Below are positions 50,488-57,652 of a stretch of 64,000 nt of DNA, piece after piece. Both the position numbers and the translations under genes were made by a program. Source of the DNA: Actinorugispora endophytica (lineage in GTDB: Bacteria > Actinomycetota > Actinomycetes > Streptosporangiales > Streptosporangiaceae); assembly GCF_004363075.1 (NCBI RefSeq), contig NZ_SNYN01000001.1:225938-289937 (forward strand), written 5' to 3'. Position 1 is the stretch's first letter, and the number at the start of each line of letters is the position of its first letter. Below the pieces are notes generated by a model that was not told the DNA's origin, searched no databases, and saw only the letters and a program-made list of their open reading frames with translations.

Positions 50488-51423
50488 GTGTTCCCCTACA
50501 CGGCCTATCTCCGCCTGTACCAGCCGCTCGTGGCGTTCTCCAGCCGGGAGCGGGAGCACTGGAGGGCCTACGCGAACTCACCGCACCGTCCCCGGCGGGT
50601 CGACGCGATGGCGGTCGAGCACGCCGAGAGCCTCGCCCGGCTGACCGCCGACCCGCCGGTCGTGGTTCCCCCGGGTGAGAGCCGCGACGCCTACGTGCGG
50701 CGCGTCGGCGACGAGCTGTTCGTCTGCCCCTGGCAGTCCCGGCTGCGCTCCTGGATCGCCTTCACGGCGTTCCGCGCCTCGACGTCCGAGCAGGTGAGCA
50801 GGGCGTTCGTCCCCGAACCGGTCGCGAGGGAGACGGAGCGCGACTTCGAGCGCTGGCGCCGGCGCACCGGACCGGCCCAGCCGCAGATCCTGACGAGCAC
50901 CTGGGAGGTGCCGCCGGCCTGGTTCGTGCCGTTCGACACGAGTGAGCGCTGCCTCGTGCTGGGACCGAGCCGGAACGCCACCCGCGGCGAGACCGATTCC
51001 CGGTTCTCCGCCCACCTGGGCGGTGCCGGGCTGCCGGGCGAGGCGGCGCTCCCCCCGCCCGAGCACGCCCAGCCCCGCGCCCTGCTGTACGTCGCCGGGA
51101 TGTCCGACGTGCGCGCGCGCCTGGAACGCGCCGTACGGCTGCTGAGCGGGGTCTCCGCGGCCCATTCCTCGATCCTGTACAACGTGGAGCGGCTGGAGGA
51201 CTGGGCGGGCTCCCTGGCCCATCCCCGCGCGCTCCTGGAGCTCGACTACGGCGGCCTGGTGCACCTGCTGGACGACGACGCGCTGCGCGCGGACCACTCG
51301 GTGGCCGAGACCTCCGCCGTGCTCACCGGCCTGGAGGCGGACCGCCCGGAGGTCGTCAAGGCGATGCGCGCGCGCCTGCGGCGGCGCTGGGACGCGGTGC
51401 GCGCGCTCCGACACGCCAACTGA
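50488..51423 (+). CDS. Conserved actinobacterial hypothetical protein
   Basis: The 311-residue product starts MFPYTAYLRLYQPLVAFSSRE and has no transmembrane segment or recognised catalytic motif. It is rich in Arg/Glu helices and shows FVCPWQSRLRSWIAFTAFRAST and LYVAGMSDVRARLERAVRLL segments. In S. coelicolor a similar protein lies between the purM/DUF3073 genes and bldC, as I recall, so it is a conserved neighbour. GTG at 50488 follows CACCAT by six bases. Function unknown. Confidence 0.8.
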   Translation: MFPYTAYLRLYQPLVAFSSREREHWRAYANSPHRPRRVDAMAVEHAESLARLTADPPVVVPPGESRDAYVRRVGDELFVCPWQSRLRSWIAFTAFRASTSEQVSRAFVPEPVARETERDFERWRRRTGPAQPQILTSTWEVPPAWFVPFDTSERCLVLGPSRNATRGETDSRFSAHLGGAGLPGEAALPPPEHAQPRALLYVAGMSDVRARLERAVRLLSGVSAAHSSILYNVERLEDWAGSLAHPRALLELDYGGLVHLLDDDALRADHSVAETSAVLTGLEADRPEVVKAMRARLRRRWDAVRALRHAN

Positions 51424-51618
51424 CGGCCCGCGCGCCGGCCCTGTCGGGTACCCGGCGGGGAACCTGGTCTACCAGGTTTCTTCGGATGTGTTTCCGGTTT
51501 TCGCACGGGTAGGGACGGGATAGGTCCGGACGAGCTACACAGTTGACATCAACTTTGCCGAAATTGGGCATACCATCCGATAGATATCGACATAGACTGT
51601 GTTGAGACTGTTACAGAG

Positions 51619-51633
51619 TGCACTCTGCGTAAC
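51619..51633 (+). promoter_or_regulatory. BldD-like binding site 1 upstream of bldC
   Basis: TGCACTCTGCGTAAC agrees with nine of the ten fixed positions of the BldD consensus nTnACnCWGnGTnAn, missing only the T at position 2. It lies 446 bases upstream of the bldC start. BldD is known to bind the bldC promoter region in Streptomyces. Confidence 0.5.
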
Positions 51634-51962
51634 CAAGAAACCCGCGCCACGAAGCGGATCCGCGTGGCGCACAAGAGTCGCCGACCCTGGTCGGCGCCAA
51701 TAACGACCGCTCCGGCCGTGCCGCCGAAAACAGCTGGTGGACGGACCGACGCCGCAACCCTCCCCCGGGTGGGACCCCGTTTGAGTCCGCGTCGCCCTAA
51801 CACTTTCGGCCCGCCGGATCGAGAAAAACAGGGCCGGAGAACGAAGTTTTGACCGAATACGCCACATGCCACTAAACGTGTCGCTAGAATCACTCAGCGT
51901 GACCCGTCGCATGTGCGACTTTGGAGCTCCCATCCAACAAAGTCGCGTTAAGTGGTCGCGCA

Positions 51963-51977
51963 ATCACCTCGGGTGAT
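51963..51977 (+). promoter_or_regulatory. BldD-like binding site 2 upstream of bldC
   Basis: ATCACCTCGGGTGAT is a perfect six-base inverted repeat with a 3-base spacer and fits eight of ten fixed positions of the BldD consensus. It lies 102 bases upstream of the bldC start, probably in the leader or core promoter. Confidence 0.45.
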
Positions 51978-52078
51978 GCCAATATATAGACCTAAGGGCA
52001 ATATTGGACATCCGGGCCAAGTGCCAGGATTGAAGTCTCAAGGATCGGCACACAGATCCAGGAGGAGAGGCCGTACAC

Positions 52079-52282
52079 ATGTCAACTCGCACGCCCGAGG
52101 CGGAGCCCCTGTTGACCCCTGCCGAGGTCGCCACCATGTTCCGCGTGGACCCCAAGACCGTCACGCGCTGGGCGAAGGCCGGCAAGCTGACCTCGATTCG
52201 GACGCTGGGTGGCCACCGCCGTTACCGTGAGACCGAAGTCCGCGCGCTCCTGGCCGGTATCCCCAGCCAGCGCAGCGAGTAG
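52079..52282 (+). CDS. bldC: Developmental regulator BldC (MerR-like DNA-binding protein)
   Basis: The 67-residue product contains only a MerR-type winged helix-turn-helix: PLLTPAEVATMFRVDPKTVTRWAKAGKLTSIRTLGGHRRYRETEV. BldC is a small cooperative DNA-binding protein that delays sporulation in Streptomyces and controls antibiotic genes; mycobacteria have a close homologue. CAGGAGGAGAGG precedes the ATG closely. It is followed by a hairpin terminator. Identity is firm because sequence and length match the family closely. Confidence 0.96.
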   Translation: MSTRTPEAEPLLTPAEVATMFRVDPKTVTRWAKAGKLTSIRTLGGHRRYRETEVRALLAGIPSQRSE

Positions 52283-52336
52283 CCTCCCTCGACCCGCTCC
52301 TAGTCCGGCGGGATAACGGGGGGCCGTCCGACACAT

Positions 52337-52370
52337 GAAGGCGGGGCGCCCGAACAGGCGGCCCGCCTTC
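52337..52370. terminator. Terminator after bldC
   Basis: GAAGGCGGG (52337-52345) pairs with CCCGCCTTC (52362-52370), with further pairing inside. It lies between the convergent bldC and DUF1232 stops. Confidence 0.65.
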
Positions 52371-52407
52371 GGCGTGCGGTGCGTTCCGGAAGGCGCCCCT
52401 CCGGAGG

Positions 52408-52770
52408 TCAGGACACCACGTGCCCCTCGACGTAGTCGGTGCCGACGCGCTCCCAGTCGATGAAGCGCTCGGTCTCGCCCATCAGCGCGGCGGTCAGCCA
52501 GACCGCCACGCCCACGTCGTCGGCGACGCCCAGGAACGGGACGAAGAGCTCGGGGACGAAGTCGACGGGGGACGCGATGTAGGCCAGCGCCACCACGAAC
52601 AGCGCGATCCGGGACCCGGACAGTTCCTGGTAGTGGCCGCGGAACCGGGCCCCGAACATGCGCGGGAGGGCCTTGACCCGGGCCAGGACGGACGGCTTGC
52701 CCTCCTGGGTGCTCTCGTGGACCATCTGCCAGGCGGCGGCGCCGGCAGCGGCGCGGTTGGACTTGCGCAT
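52408..52770 (-). CDS. DUF1232 (YkvA-like) membrane protein
   Basis: The 120-residue protein has the DUF1232 core GSRIALFVVALAYIASPVDFVPELFVPFLGVADDVGVAVWLT, two membrane segments with the conserved SPxDxxPE motif. ATG at 52770 has GAGGTGA five bases upstream. Function unknown. The gene stands alone, convergent with bldC. Confidence 0.9.
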   Translation of the reverse strand: MRKSNRAAAGAAAWQMVHESTQEGKPSVLARVKALPRMFGARFRGHYQELSGSRIALFVVALAYIASPVDFVPELFVPFLGVADDVGVAVWLTAALMGETERFIDWERVGTDYVEGHVVS

Positions 52771-53002
52771 TCGCTTCACCTCGACACTGATCGGTGCGCT
52801 CGGGAACGCTCCGAGTGCTTCTTGCGATATGACGCGTTCCCCGACGTTTCTGTTCCCACCGACCGCGCGGTTATTCGGGAAGGCCGTGAGATCCTCCTCC
52901 CGCGTTCCACCGGAGGCGCGTTCCGAGGCGGATGTGACGTAGGTTGTTACGCGGACCGTTTCCGGCCGTTCCGTCCCGAACACCGTCAGCCTGGGGGGAA
53001 GC

Positions 53003-53866
53003 ATTCCCAGTCACCGCCCGTCCAGGCCTCGCGGCCCCGTCCGCCCGCTCGCGGTGGCGGCCGGACTGCTTCTGGCGACCTCGTGCGGGGTCGCGCTTCC
53101 CGGCGAGCCCCGCCCCGAACCCGGGGCCACCGCGACGCTGCCCGGCCCCGGCGGGGGCACCGCCCCGGACGGCGGATCCGCCGCGCCCTCCGTCGCGGAC
53201 CTGCCGCTGGCCGGCAGGGTCGTGCTCATCGATCCCGGCCACAACGGCGGCAACGTCGACGCGTCGGACGAGATCAACCGGCAGGTGCCCGCGGGGCCCG
53301 AGACGAAGGCCTGCGACACGGTGGGCGCCTCGACCGACGACGGCTATCCCGAGCACGAGTTCAACTGGGACCTGTCGCTGCGGGTGCGCGACTACCTGAC
53401 GGCGGAGGGCGCCGAGGTGGTGCTGACCCGCGAGGACGACGAGAGCGTCGGGCCCTGCGTGAACGAGCGCGCCGAGATCGGCAACGAGGCGGACGCGGAC
53501 GCGGCGGTCTCCATCCACGCCGACGGCGCCTCGGCGGGCGTCCGGGGCTTCCACGTGATCGCGCCGGGCGAGGTGACCGGTTTCACCGAGCCCATCCTGG
53601 AATCCTCCTACCTCCTGGCCGAGGACCTGCGGGACGAGTTCCACGAGGTGACCGGCCAGCCGTACTCCGACTACCTGGGCGAGGAGGGCATCGACGTGCG
53701 CACCGACCTGGGCGGCCTGAACATGTCCACCGTCCCGAAGGTCTTCCTCGAGGTCGGGAACATGCGCAACCCCTCCGACGCGGAGAACCTGACCGACCCG
53801 GAGTGGCGCGACCTGGCCGCCGAGGGCATCGCCGCGGGCCTGTCCCGCTATCTGGAACGGGACTGA
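53003..53866 (+). CDS. N-acetylmuramoyl-L-alanine amidase (Amidase_3) lipoprotein
   Basis: Zinc-dependent peptidoglycan amidase that cuts the amide between MurNAc and L-Ala. The catalytic domain has VVLIDPGHNGGN (Zn His), FNWDLSLRVRDYL, VVLTREDD, VSIHADG (Zn His) and VFLEVGNMRN (catalytic Glu). A lipoprotein signal (RPSRPRGPVRPLAV then AAGLLLATSC) needs residues upstream of the only standard start, GTG 53054, which has no ribosome-binding site. The frame is open back to a stop at 52940, and GGGGGGAAGC followed by ATT (53003) suggests an ATT start; the coordinate used here is that hypothesis. The conservative start is 53054. Confidence 0.85.
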   Translation: MPSHRPSRPRGPVRPLAVAAGLLLATSCGVALPGEPRPEPGATATLPGPGGGTAPDGGSAAPSVADLPLAGRVVLIDPGHNGGNVDASDEINRQVPAGPETKACDTVGASTDDGYPEHEFNWDLSLRVRDYLTAEGAEVVLTREDDESVGPCVNERAEIGNEADADAAVSIHADGASAGVRGFHVIAPGEVTGFTEPILESSYLLAEDLRDEFHEVTGQPYSDYLGEEGIDVRTDLGGLNMSTVPKVFLEVGNMRNPSDAENLTDPEWRDLAAEGIAAGLSRYLERD

Positions 53867-54044
53867 ACCGGAGGCGGCCGGCGGCGCGCGCCCGCGCCGC
53901 CATCGCTTCGTGAACGCCGCGCACCCATCGGAGGCCCGCTCCGGCCCCCGATGATCCGGACGCGCACCGCCTCGCCACCCGCCGCGGACGCTCCCGGAAC
54001 ACGCCCCACGACCTGCCAGTGTGGTGCCGGTCACCTTCGATCGG

Positions 54045-54050
54045 CACAAT
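54045..54050 (+). promoter_or_regulatory. Putative leaderless -10 box for the DivIVA-repeat gene
   Basis: CACAAT ends six bases before the ATG at 54057 and no ribosome-binding site is present. Confidence 0.35.
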
Positions 54051-54056
54051 GTTGCC

Positions 54057-54686
54057 ATGCCACTGACGGCCAGTGATGTCCACAACAAGCGGTTCAACAC
54101 CTCCCGCCTTCGCCCCGGCTACGTCCAGGAGGACGTGGACGCCCTGCTGCGCAGGGTCGAAAGCACACTCTCGGCGCTCGAGCAGGGCGCGCGCCCCGGG
54201 GGGCTCATCACCGCCTCCGACGTGATGGGGTCGCACTTCCGGACGACCATGGTGCGTCCCGGCTACGACGAGGAGGAGGTCGACACCTTCCTCGACGAGG
54301 TCGCCGAGGCCCTGCGCGCGCGGGGCCTGTACGCGTCGGAGGCGCGGACCGGAAAGCACAGCCCCGAGTACTTCCGGCAGAACGCGCCCCCCGAACCGGC
54401 CCCCTCCCCCGGGATGCGTCCCGAGGACGTCCGGGACAAGGGCTTCACCACCACCCGGCTGCGCGCGGGCTACGCCGAGGAGGAGGTCGACGAATTCCTG
54501 GACCGGGCCGAGGCCACCATCGCGGCCCTGGTCTCCGGGAACCGGGAGGAAGCCTCCCTGACCGCCTCGGAGGTGCGCGCCGTCCAGTTCTCCGGCACCC
54601 GCCTGCGCACGGGCTACGCCGAGGAGGAGGTGGACGACTTCCTCGACGAACTGGCCGACGAACTGGAGCGCTACGGGCTCTCCTAG
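54057..54686 (+). CDS. Protein with four DivIVA-type membrane-targeting motifs
   Basis: The 209-residue product consists of four copies of a 35-40 residue unit: LTASDVHNKRFNTSRLRPGY, ITASDVMGSHFRTTMVRPGY, MRPEDVRDKGFTTTRLRAGY and LTASEVRAVQFSGTRLRTGY, each followed by an (E)EEVDxFLD helix. Each unit resembles the N-terminal lipid-binding DivIVA domain (crossed-loop plus coiled coil), repeated without the long coiled-coil tail. It may bind curved membrane or oligomerise. The stop TAG overlaps the convergent TetR stop by four bases (CTAG). Confidence 0.88.
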   Translation: MPLTASDVHNKRFNTSRLRPGYVQEDVDALLRRVESTLSALEQGARPGGLITASDVMGSHFRTTMVRPGYDEEEVDTFLDEVAEALRARGLYASEARTGKHSPEYFRQNAPPEPAPSPGMRPEDVRDKGFTTTRLRAGYAEEEVDEFLDRAEATIAALVSGNREEASLTASEVRAVQFSGTRLRTGYAEEEVDDFLDELADELERYGLS

Positions 54687-55285
54687 GGCGTGCGCAGACT
54701 GGCCAGCAGCAGGTCGGCGTAGTAGGCGCCGACCTGGGCACCGGACAGCTCCCCCTCCGCGCGGTACCACATGCCCAGGTGGTGGACGGCACCGAAGTAC
54801 TGGTTGACGACGATGTCGGCCGGGACCCCGTCCTGGAAGGCGCCCTCGCGCACTCCCTCCTCGATCAGCGAGCGGAAGAGCTCGTGGTACCTGCGGCGCT
54901 CCTTGCGCACCTCGCTCTGGCGGCCGGGGGAGAGCATGTGCAGCGAGCGGAAGAAGATGAGCGTGTCGTCGAGGTTCTCCACGGTGGTCATGACGACGTC
55001 CGCGGCCGCCTCGTGCAGCCGGTCGGCCACGGAGCCGCCGTTCCCGGCGATCTCGGCGAGCCGGGCCATCTGCATGGTCAGCACCCGCTCGTAGACCGCG
55101 TAGAGCAGGTCGTCCTTCGACGTGAAGTAGTGGTACATCGCGCCTTTGGTGACCCCCGCGGCCTCCACCAGTTCCTGGACCGAGGTCCGCTCGAAGCCGC
55201 GTTCGGCGAACAGGCGGGTGGCCTCCGCGAGAAGCCGATCCGGCACCGAGGGGGTGACCGTCTTCGGCTCGACCGGCTTCGTCAT
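54683..55285 (-). CDS. TetR family transcriptional regulator (fatty-acid/PaaR-like)
   Basis: The 200-residue product has the TetR helix-turn-helix (LLAEATRLFAERGFERTSV then QELVEAAGVTKGAMYHYFTSKDDLL) and a helical C-terminal domain. The upstream palindrome ATACCGGTCGGTCT overlaps its -35 region, so autorepression is likely; similar ACCGACCGGT sites bind FadR/PaaR-type regulators of acyl-CoA metabolism in actinobacteria. Its targets here are unknown because no acyl-CoA gene is adjacent. The gene converges with the DivIVA-repeat gene. Confidence 0.92.
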   Translation of the reverse strand: MTKPVEPKTVTPSVPDRLLAEATRLFAERGFERTSVQELVEAAGVTKGAMYHYFTSKDDLLYAVYERVLTMQMARLAEIAGNGGSVADRLHEAAADVVMTTVENLDDTLIFFRSLHMLSPGRQSEVRKERRRYHELFRSLIEEGVREGAFQDGVPADIVVNQYFGAVHHLGMWYRAEGELSGAQVGAYYADLLLASLRTP

Positions 55286-55376
55286 GTGTCCTGCCTCCAG
55301 CGTTGGCGGTGCGTCCGCGAGAGCCGCCGGGGCCGTGCGGCCCCGGTGCGAACGCTCCTAGAATAGGCCACCTGGC

Positions 55377-55390
55377 ATACCGGTCGGTCT
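55377..55390 (-). promoter_or_regulatory. Putative autoregulatory operator of TetR
   Basis: ATACCGGTCGGTCT is an imperfect palindrome (ATACCG gt CGGTCT). On the reverse strand TATTCT (55360-55365) is a plausible -10, 17 bases downstream of the ACCGAC -35 that lies inside the palindrome. Confidence 0.5.
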
Positions 55391-55500
55391 GTGGCGTTCG
55401 CCGCGGCACACGGGACACGCGGGCCCGGCCGGGCGACGGCTCCCCGCCGGGGATCTAGGGTGGAAGGACTCCGACGGCCCCGGTGCGAACGTTTGTTCGA

Positions 55501-55506
55501 TAAGGT
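55501..55506 (+). promoter_or_regulatory. Putative leaderless -10 box for the DUF6504-like gene
   Basis: TAAGGT ends six bases before the GTG at 55513 and no ribosome-binding site lies between. Confidence 0.4.
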
Positions 55507-55512
55507 GCGCGG

Positions 55513-55770
55513 GTGAGTCTCTACAACGAACGGATCGACGTCCGATCGACCAACGGAGGGCACCCCGCCCTGTTCTCCTGGCGCGGCGCGGTGTACCGGG
55601 TGCGGCGCGTCATCGGCACCTGGGACGGCGGCGGCCCCGCCTCCCCCGGAACCACCGGGGTCCGGCTGGTCCGGGTCGCGGCAGAGTCCGAGCAGGGCCG
55701 GTCCAACATCGCCGACATCACCTTGGACACCGCGACGAACGACTGGACGATACGCCGCCTCTGGGACTGA
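55513..55770 (+). CDS. Small conserved protein (DUF6504-like)
   Basis: The 85-residue product MSLYNERIDVRSTNGGHPAL continues with LFSWRGAVYRVRRVIGTWDGG and ends in DWTIRRLWD. The FxWRGxxYxVxxVxxxW pattern is that of the DUF6504 family in actinobacteria. Beta-rich fold; no known catalytic residue. It is transcribed alone, and a long inverted repeat follows. Family assignment is tentative. Confidence 0.7.
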   Translation: MSLYNERIDVRSTNGGHPALFSWRGAVYRVRRVIGTWDGGGPASPGTTGVRLVRVAAESEQGRSNIADITLDTATNDWTIRRLWD

Positions 55771-55775
55771 CCCCT

Positions 55776-55843
55776 CCCGCCGGTCCCGCCCTCTCCGGGG
55801 TCTCGACCGCCCTCGAGACCCCGGAGAGGGCGAGACCGGCGGG
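55776..55843. repeat. Long inverted repeat, family member 6
   Basis: 31-base arms (55776-55806 and 55813-55843) with one mismatch flank a 6-base loop. The stem includes CTCTCCGGGGTCTCGA and TCGAGACCCCGGAGAG. It lies between the convergent DUF6504-like and YigZ genes. Confidence 0.85.
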
Positions 55844-55849
55844 AAAACG

Positions 55850-56476
55850 CTAGGGCGCGATCTCGACCTCGACGGTCATGTCGTCCTGCTCCTCGCACAC
55901 GGCCCGGCCTCCGGTGAGCTCGGCGACCCAGGCCCCGAACTCCGCCGGGGCGAGCCCGTCCAGTGCCACGTCCACCTGGACGTCGGCCTCGTAGCGCACG
56001 TCCAGGACCCGGTGGCGCGAGTCCCGCAGGTCGCTCTCCAGCCGTCCGGCCCACTGGTAGTCGGCGAGCACCGTGACCACCGGCAGCGAGCGCCGCTCCA
56101 GCAGCCCGACCTCGTCGACCGCGGCCGCCACCGCGTTGCCGTAGGCCCGGATCAGTCCGCCCGCCCCGAGCTTGATCCCGCCGAAGTAGCGGGTCACCAC
56201 CGCGACGGTGTCCGTGATCCCGCGGTGCCGGAGGACCTCGAGCATCGGCACCCCGGCCGTCCCCGAGGGCTCCCCGTCGTCGCTGGAGCGCTGCACCCGG
56301 CCGTCCCCGCCCAGCACGTAGGCGGTGCAGTTGTGGGTGGCGTTCCAGTGCAGCCTGCGCCGCTCGGCGATGAACGCGCGCGCCGCGTCCTCGTCCGTCA
56401 CCCGCGCGAGCGCGCAGAGGAACCGGGACTTCCTGATGTCGAGCTCGTGCTCGCCGTCGCGTCTGATCGTTCTCAT
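55850..56476 (-). CDS. YigZ/IMPACT family protein
   Basis: The 208-residue product has the UPF0029 (Impact) N-terminal domain with the signature RSSDDGEPSGTAGVPML and VVTRYFGGIKLGAGGLIRAYG, and a C-terminal DUF1949-like domain (SLPVVTVLADYQWAGRLESDL). Related proteins bind ribosome-associated factors or nucleic acids; the bacterial role is unclear. ATG at 56476 begins MRTIRRDGEHELDIRKSRF, in line with homologues. It converges on the DUF6504-like gene. Confidence 0.93.
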   Translation of the reverse strand: MRTIRRDGEHELDIRKSRFLCALARVTDEDAARAFIAERRRLHWNATHNCTAYVLGGDGRVQRSSDDGEPSGTAGVPMLEVLRHRGITDTVAVVTRYFGGIKLGAGGLIRAYGNAVAAAVDEVGLLERRSLPVVTVLADYQWAGRLESDLRDSRHRVLDVRYEADVQVDVALDGLAPAEFGAWVAELTGGRAVCEEQDDMTVEVEIAP

Positions 56477-56829
56477 GGCCGAACCCGATGGTACGCGCCG
56501 GTCCGCGCGGAGCCGTTCCGGCACCGCAGCGTATACACCCGCTTTCACCGTGCCACGAACCAAACAGGGCCCTATGACCCGATCCGGCCAAAAAGCCACA
56601 GAAGCGAACTTAGAACACACTCGAAGCAACAAACCTTTTCGAGTGGGGCAAAGCGGCTCCCTCTCCTCGAAACGACCACCGACGGCGAAGCCGTTCCACG
56701 GAGAAGCCGGGAGGCGAAGTGTCTGATGTCATGATCACCGGATCATCCGAACACAGACGCGCCACCACGGCCTCGCGGAGCACCCCCGTTCCGGTCTCCT
56801 CCCGCGCTTCCACGAAAGGCCCTTCCGGC
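56477..56829. other. Divergent region upstream of the duplicated lipoprotein
   Basis: These 353 bases hold no supported gene. They contain an 8-base inverted repeat with a 12-base spacer (CACTCGAA 56618-56625, TTCGAGTG 56638-56645) in an AT-richer stretch, and ATGATC/GATCAT at 56731-56746. Either could be an operator for the YigZ or lipoprotein gene. Confidence 0.4.
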
Positions 56830-57570
56830 ATGTCCCAAGACCTCCGCACCAGAATCGCCGTCCCCCTCGCCGCAGGGCTCCTGCTCCTCGGAGCCACCGC
56901 CTGCTTCGACCAGTCGGAGCCGTCGAACACCCCCTCCGGAACCTCCTCCGGAGCCGAGGATCCCGGGGGGATCGAGGGGGGTGTCAGCGGGACCTTCGAG
57001 GGCGAGGTCTCCTACCTCGCCCCGGGCGAGCTCATCGTCAACGACCAGGCGTTCCACGTCACCGAGGACACCGAGGTCTACGCCGGGTACTACGCCTGCG
57101 TCCCCGAAGGCGAACCCGCCCTGACCAACGACGACCCCGGCTACCACGAGTGCACCCCCGAGGAGTACGAGCGCGAGATCGAACAGGGCGTGGTCAGCCT
57201 CGCCACGGTCATCGTCGAGGGCGGCGTCGCCGTCGACATCACCGAGTACTCGGCCGAGGGCCAGGACACCCCGCAGGGCGGGATCGAGGGGGGTGTCAGC
57301 GGGACCTTCAGCGGCGAGGTCATCCACCTCGCCCCGGGCGAGCTCATCGTCAACGACCAGGCGTTCTACATCAGCGAGGACACCGAGGTCTACGCCGGGT
57401 ACCACGCCTGCGTCCCCGAGGGCCAGCCCGCCCTGACCGACGACGACCCCGGCTACCACGAGTGCGCCCCCGAGGAGTACGAGCGCGAGATCGAACAGGG
57501 CGTGGTCAGCCTCGCCACGGTCATCGTCGAGAACGGCGTCGCCGTCGACATCACCGAGTACAGCGACTGA
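56830..57570 (+). CDS. Lipoprotein with two near-identical tandem repeats
   Basis: The 246-residue product has a lipoprotein signal (IAVPLAAGLLLLGATAC) and, after a Ser/Thr-rich linker, two copies of one domain (about residues 47-150 and 151-246). Each copy reads SGTFxGEVxxLAPGELIVNDQAF, TEDTEVYAGYxACVPEG, DDPGYHECxPEEYEREIEQG and VVSLATVIVExGVAVDITEY, with two Cys that could form a disulfide. No known family. An internal duplication at DNA level (312-base period) is recent because most codons are identical. Anchored outside the membrane. Confidence 0.85.
   Translation: MSQDLRTRIAVPLAAGLLLLGATACFDQSEPSNTPSGTSSGAEDPGGIEGGVSGTFEGEVSYLAPGELIVNDQAFHVTEDTEVYAGYYACVPEGEPALTNDDPGYHECTPEEYEREIEQGVVSLATVIVEGGVAVDITEYSAEGQDTPQGGIEGGVSGTFSGEVIHLAPGELIVNDQAFYISEDTEVYAGYHACVPEGQPALTDDDPGYHECAPEEYEREIEQGVVSLATVIVENGVAVDITEYSD
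56968..57570 (+). repeat. 312-bp direct tandem duplication within the lipoprotein gene
   Basis: Unit 1 spans 56968-57279 and unit 2 57280-57570, both starting GGGATCGAGGGGGGTGTC. Long blocks are identical, including synonymous positions, e.g. in the stretch encoding EEYEREIEQGVVSLATVIVE. The second copy stops 21 bases earlier relative to the first. Confidence 0.9.
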
Positions 57571-57586
57571 CGCCCCCCGGACACCG

Positions 57587-57617
57587 CTGACCGGCCCGTA
57601 CCGAACGGGCCGGTCAG
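57587..57617. terminator. Terminator between convergent lipoprotein and dctA
   Basis: CTGACCGGCCCGT (57587-57599) pairs exactly with ACGGGCCGGTCAG (57605-57617) around a 5-base loop, between convergent stops. Confidence 0.7.
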
Positions 57618-57652
57618 TCCTGTCTCGGGGCCCCGCCCCGGGGCCGCGGCGG

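Larger units (their letters stand above)
51424..52078. promoter_or_regulatory. Long AT-richer upstream region of bldC
   Basis: This 655-base stretch contains no supported gene. It is markedly less GC-rich than the surroundings and contains a 14-base palindrome (CAGAGTGCACTCTG, 51614-51627), a hairpin (GCGCCACG 51644-51651 with CGTGGCGC 51663-51670), a TAGAAT hexamer (51885-51890), and CCAATAT/ATATTGG (51979-51985 and 52001-52007). Two BldD-like boxes are listed separately. The bldC leader is evidently long. Confidence 0.65.

Noticed and set aside
51424-52078. Small genes or a tRNA in the AT-richer region before bldC
   Set aside because: Open frames here lack ribosome-binding sites and high-GC third positions; no cloverleaf with acceptor and T-loop sequence was found by eye.
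57141-57353. Reverse frame inside the duplicated lipoprotein
   Set aside because: It is the antisense of the repeat unit; the forward lipoprotein has a clear signal peptide and lipobox.
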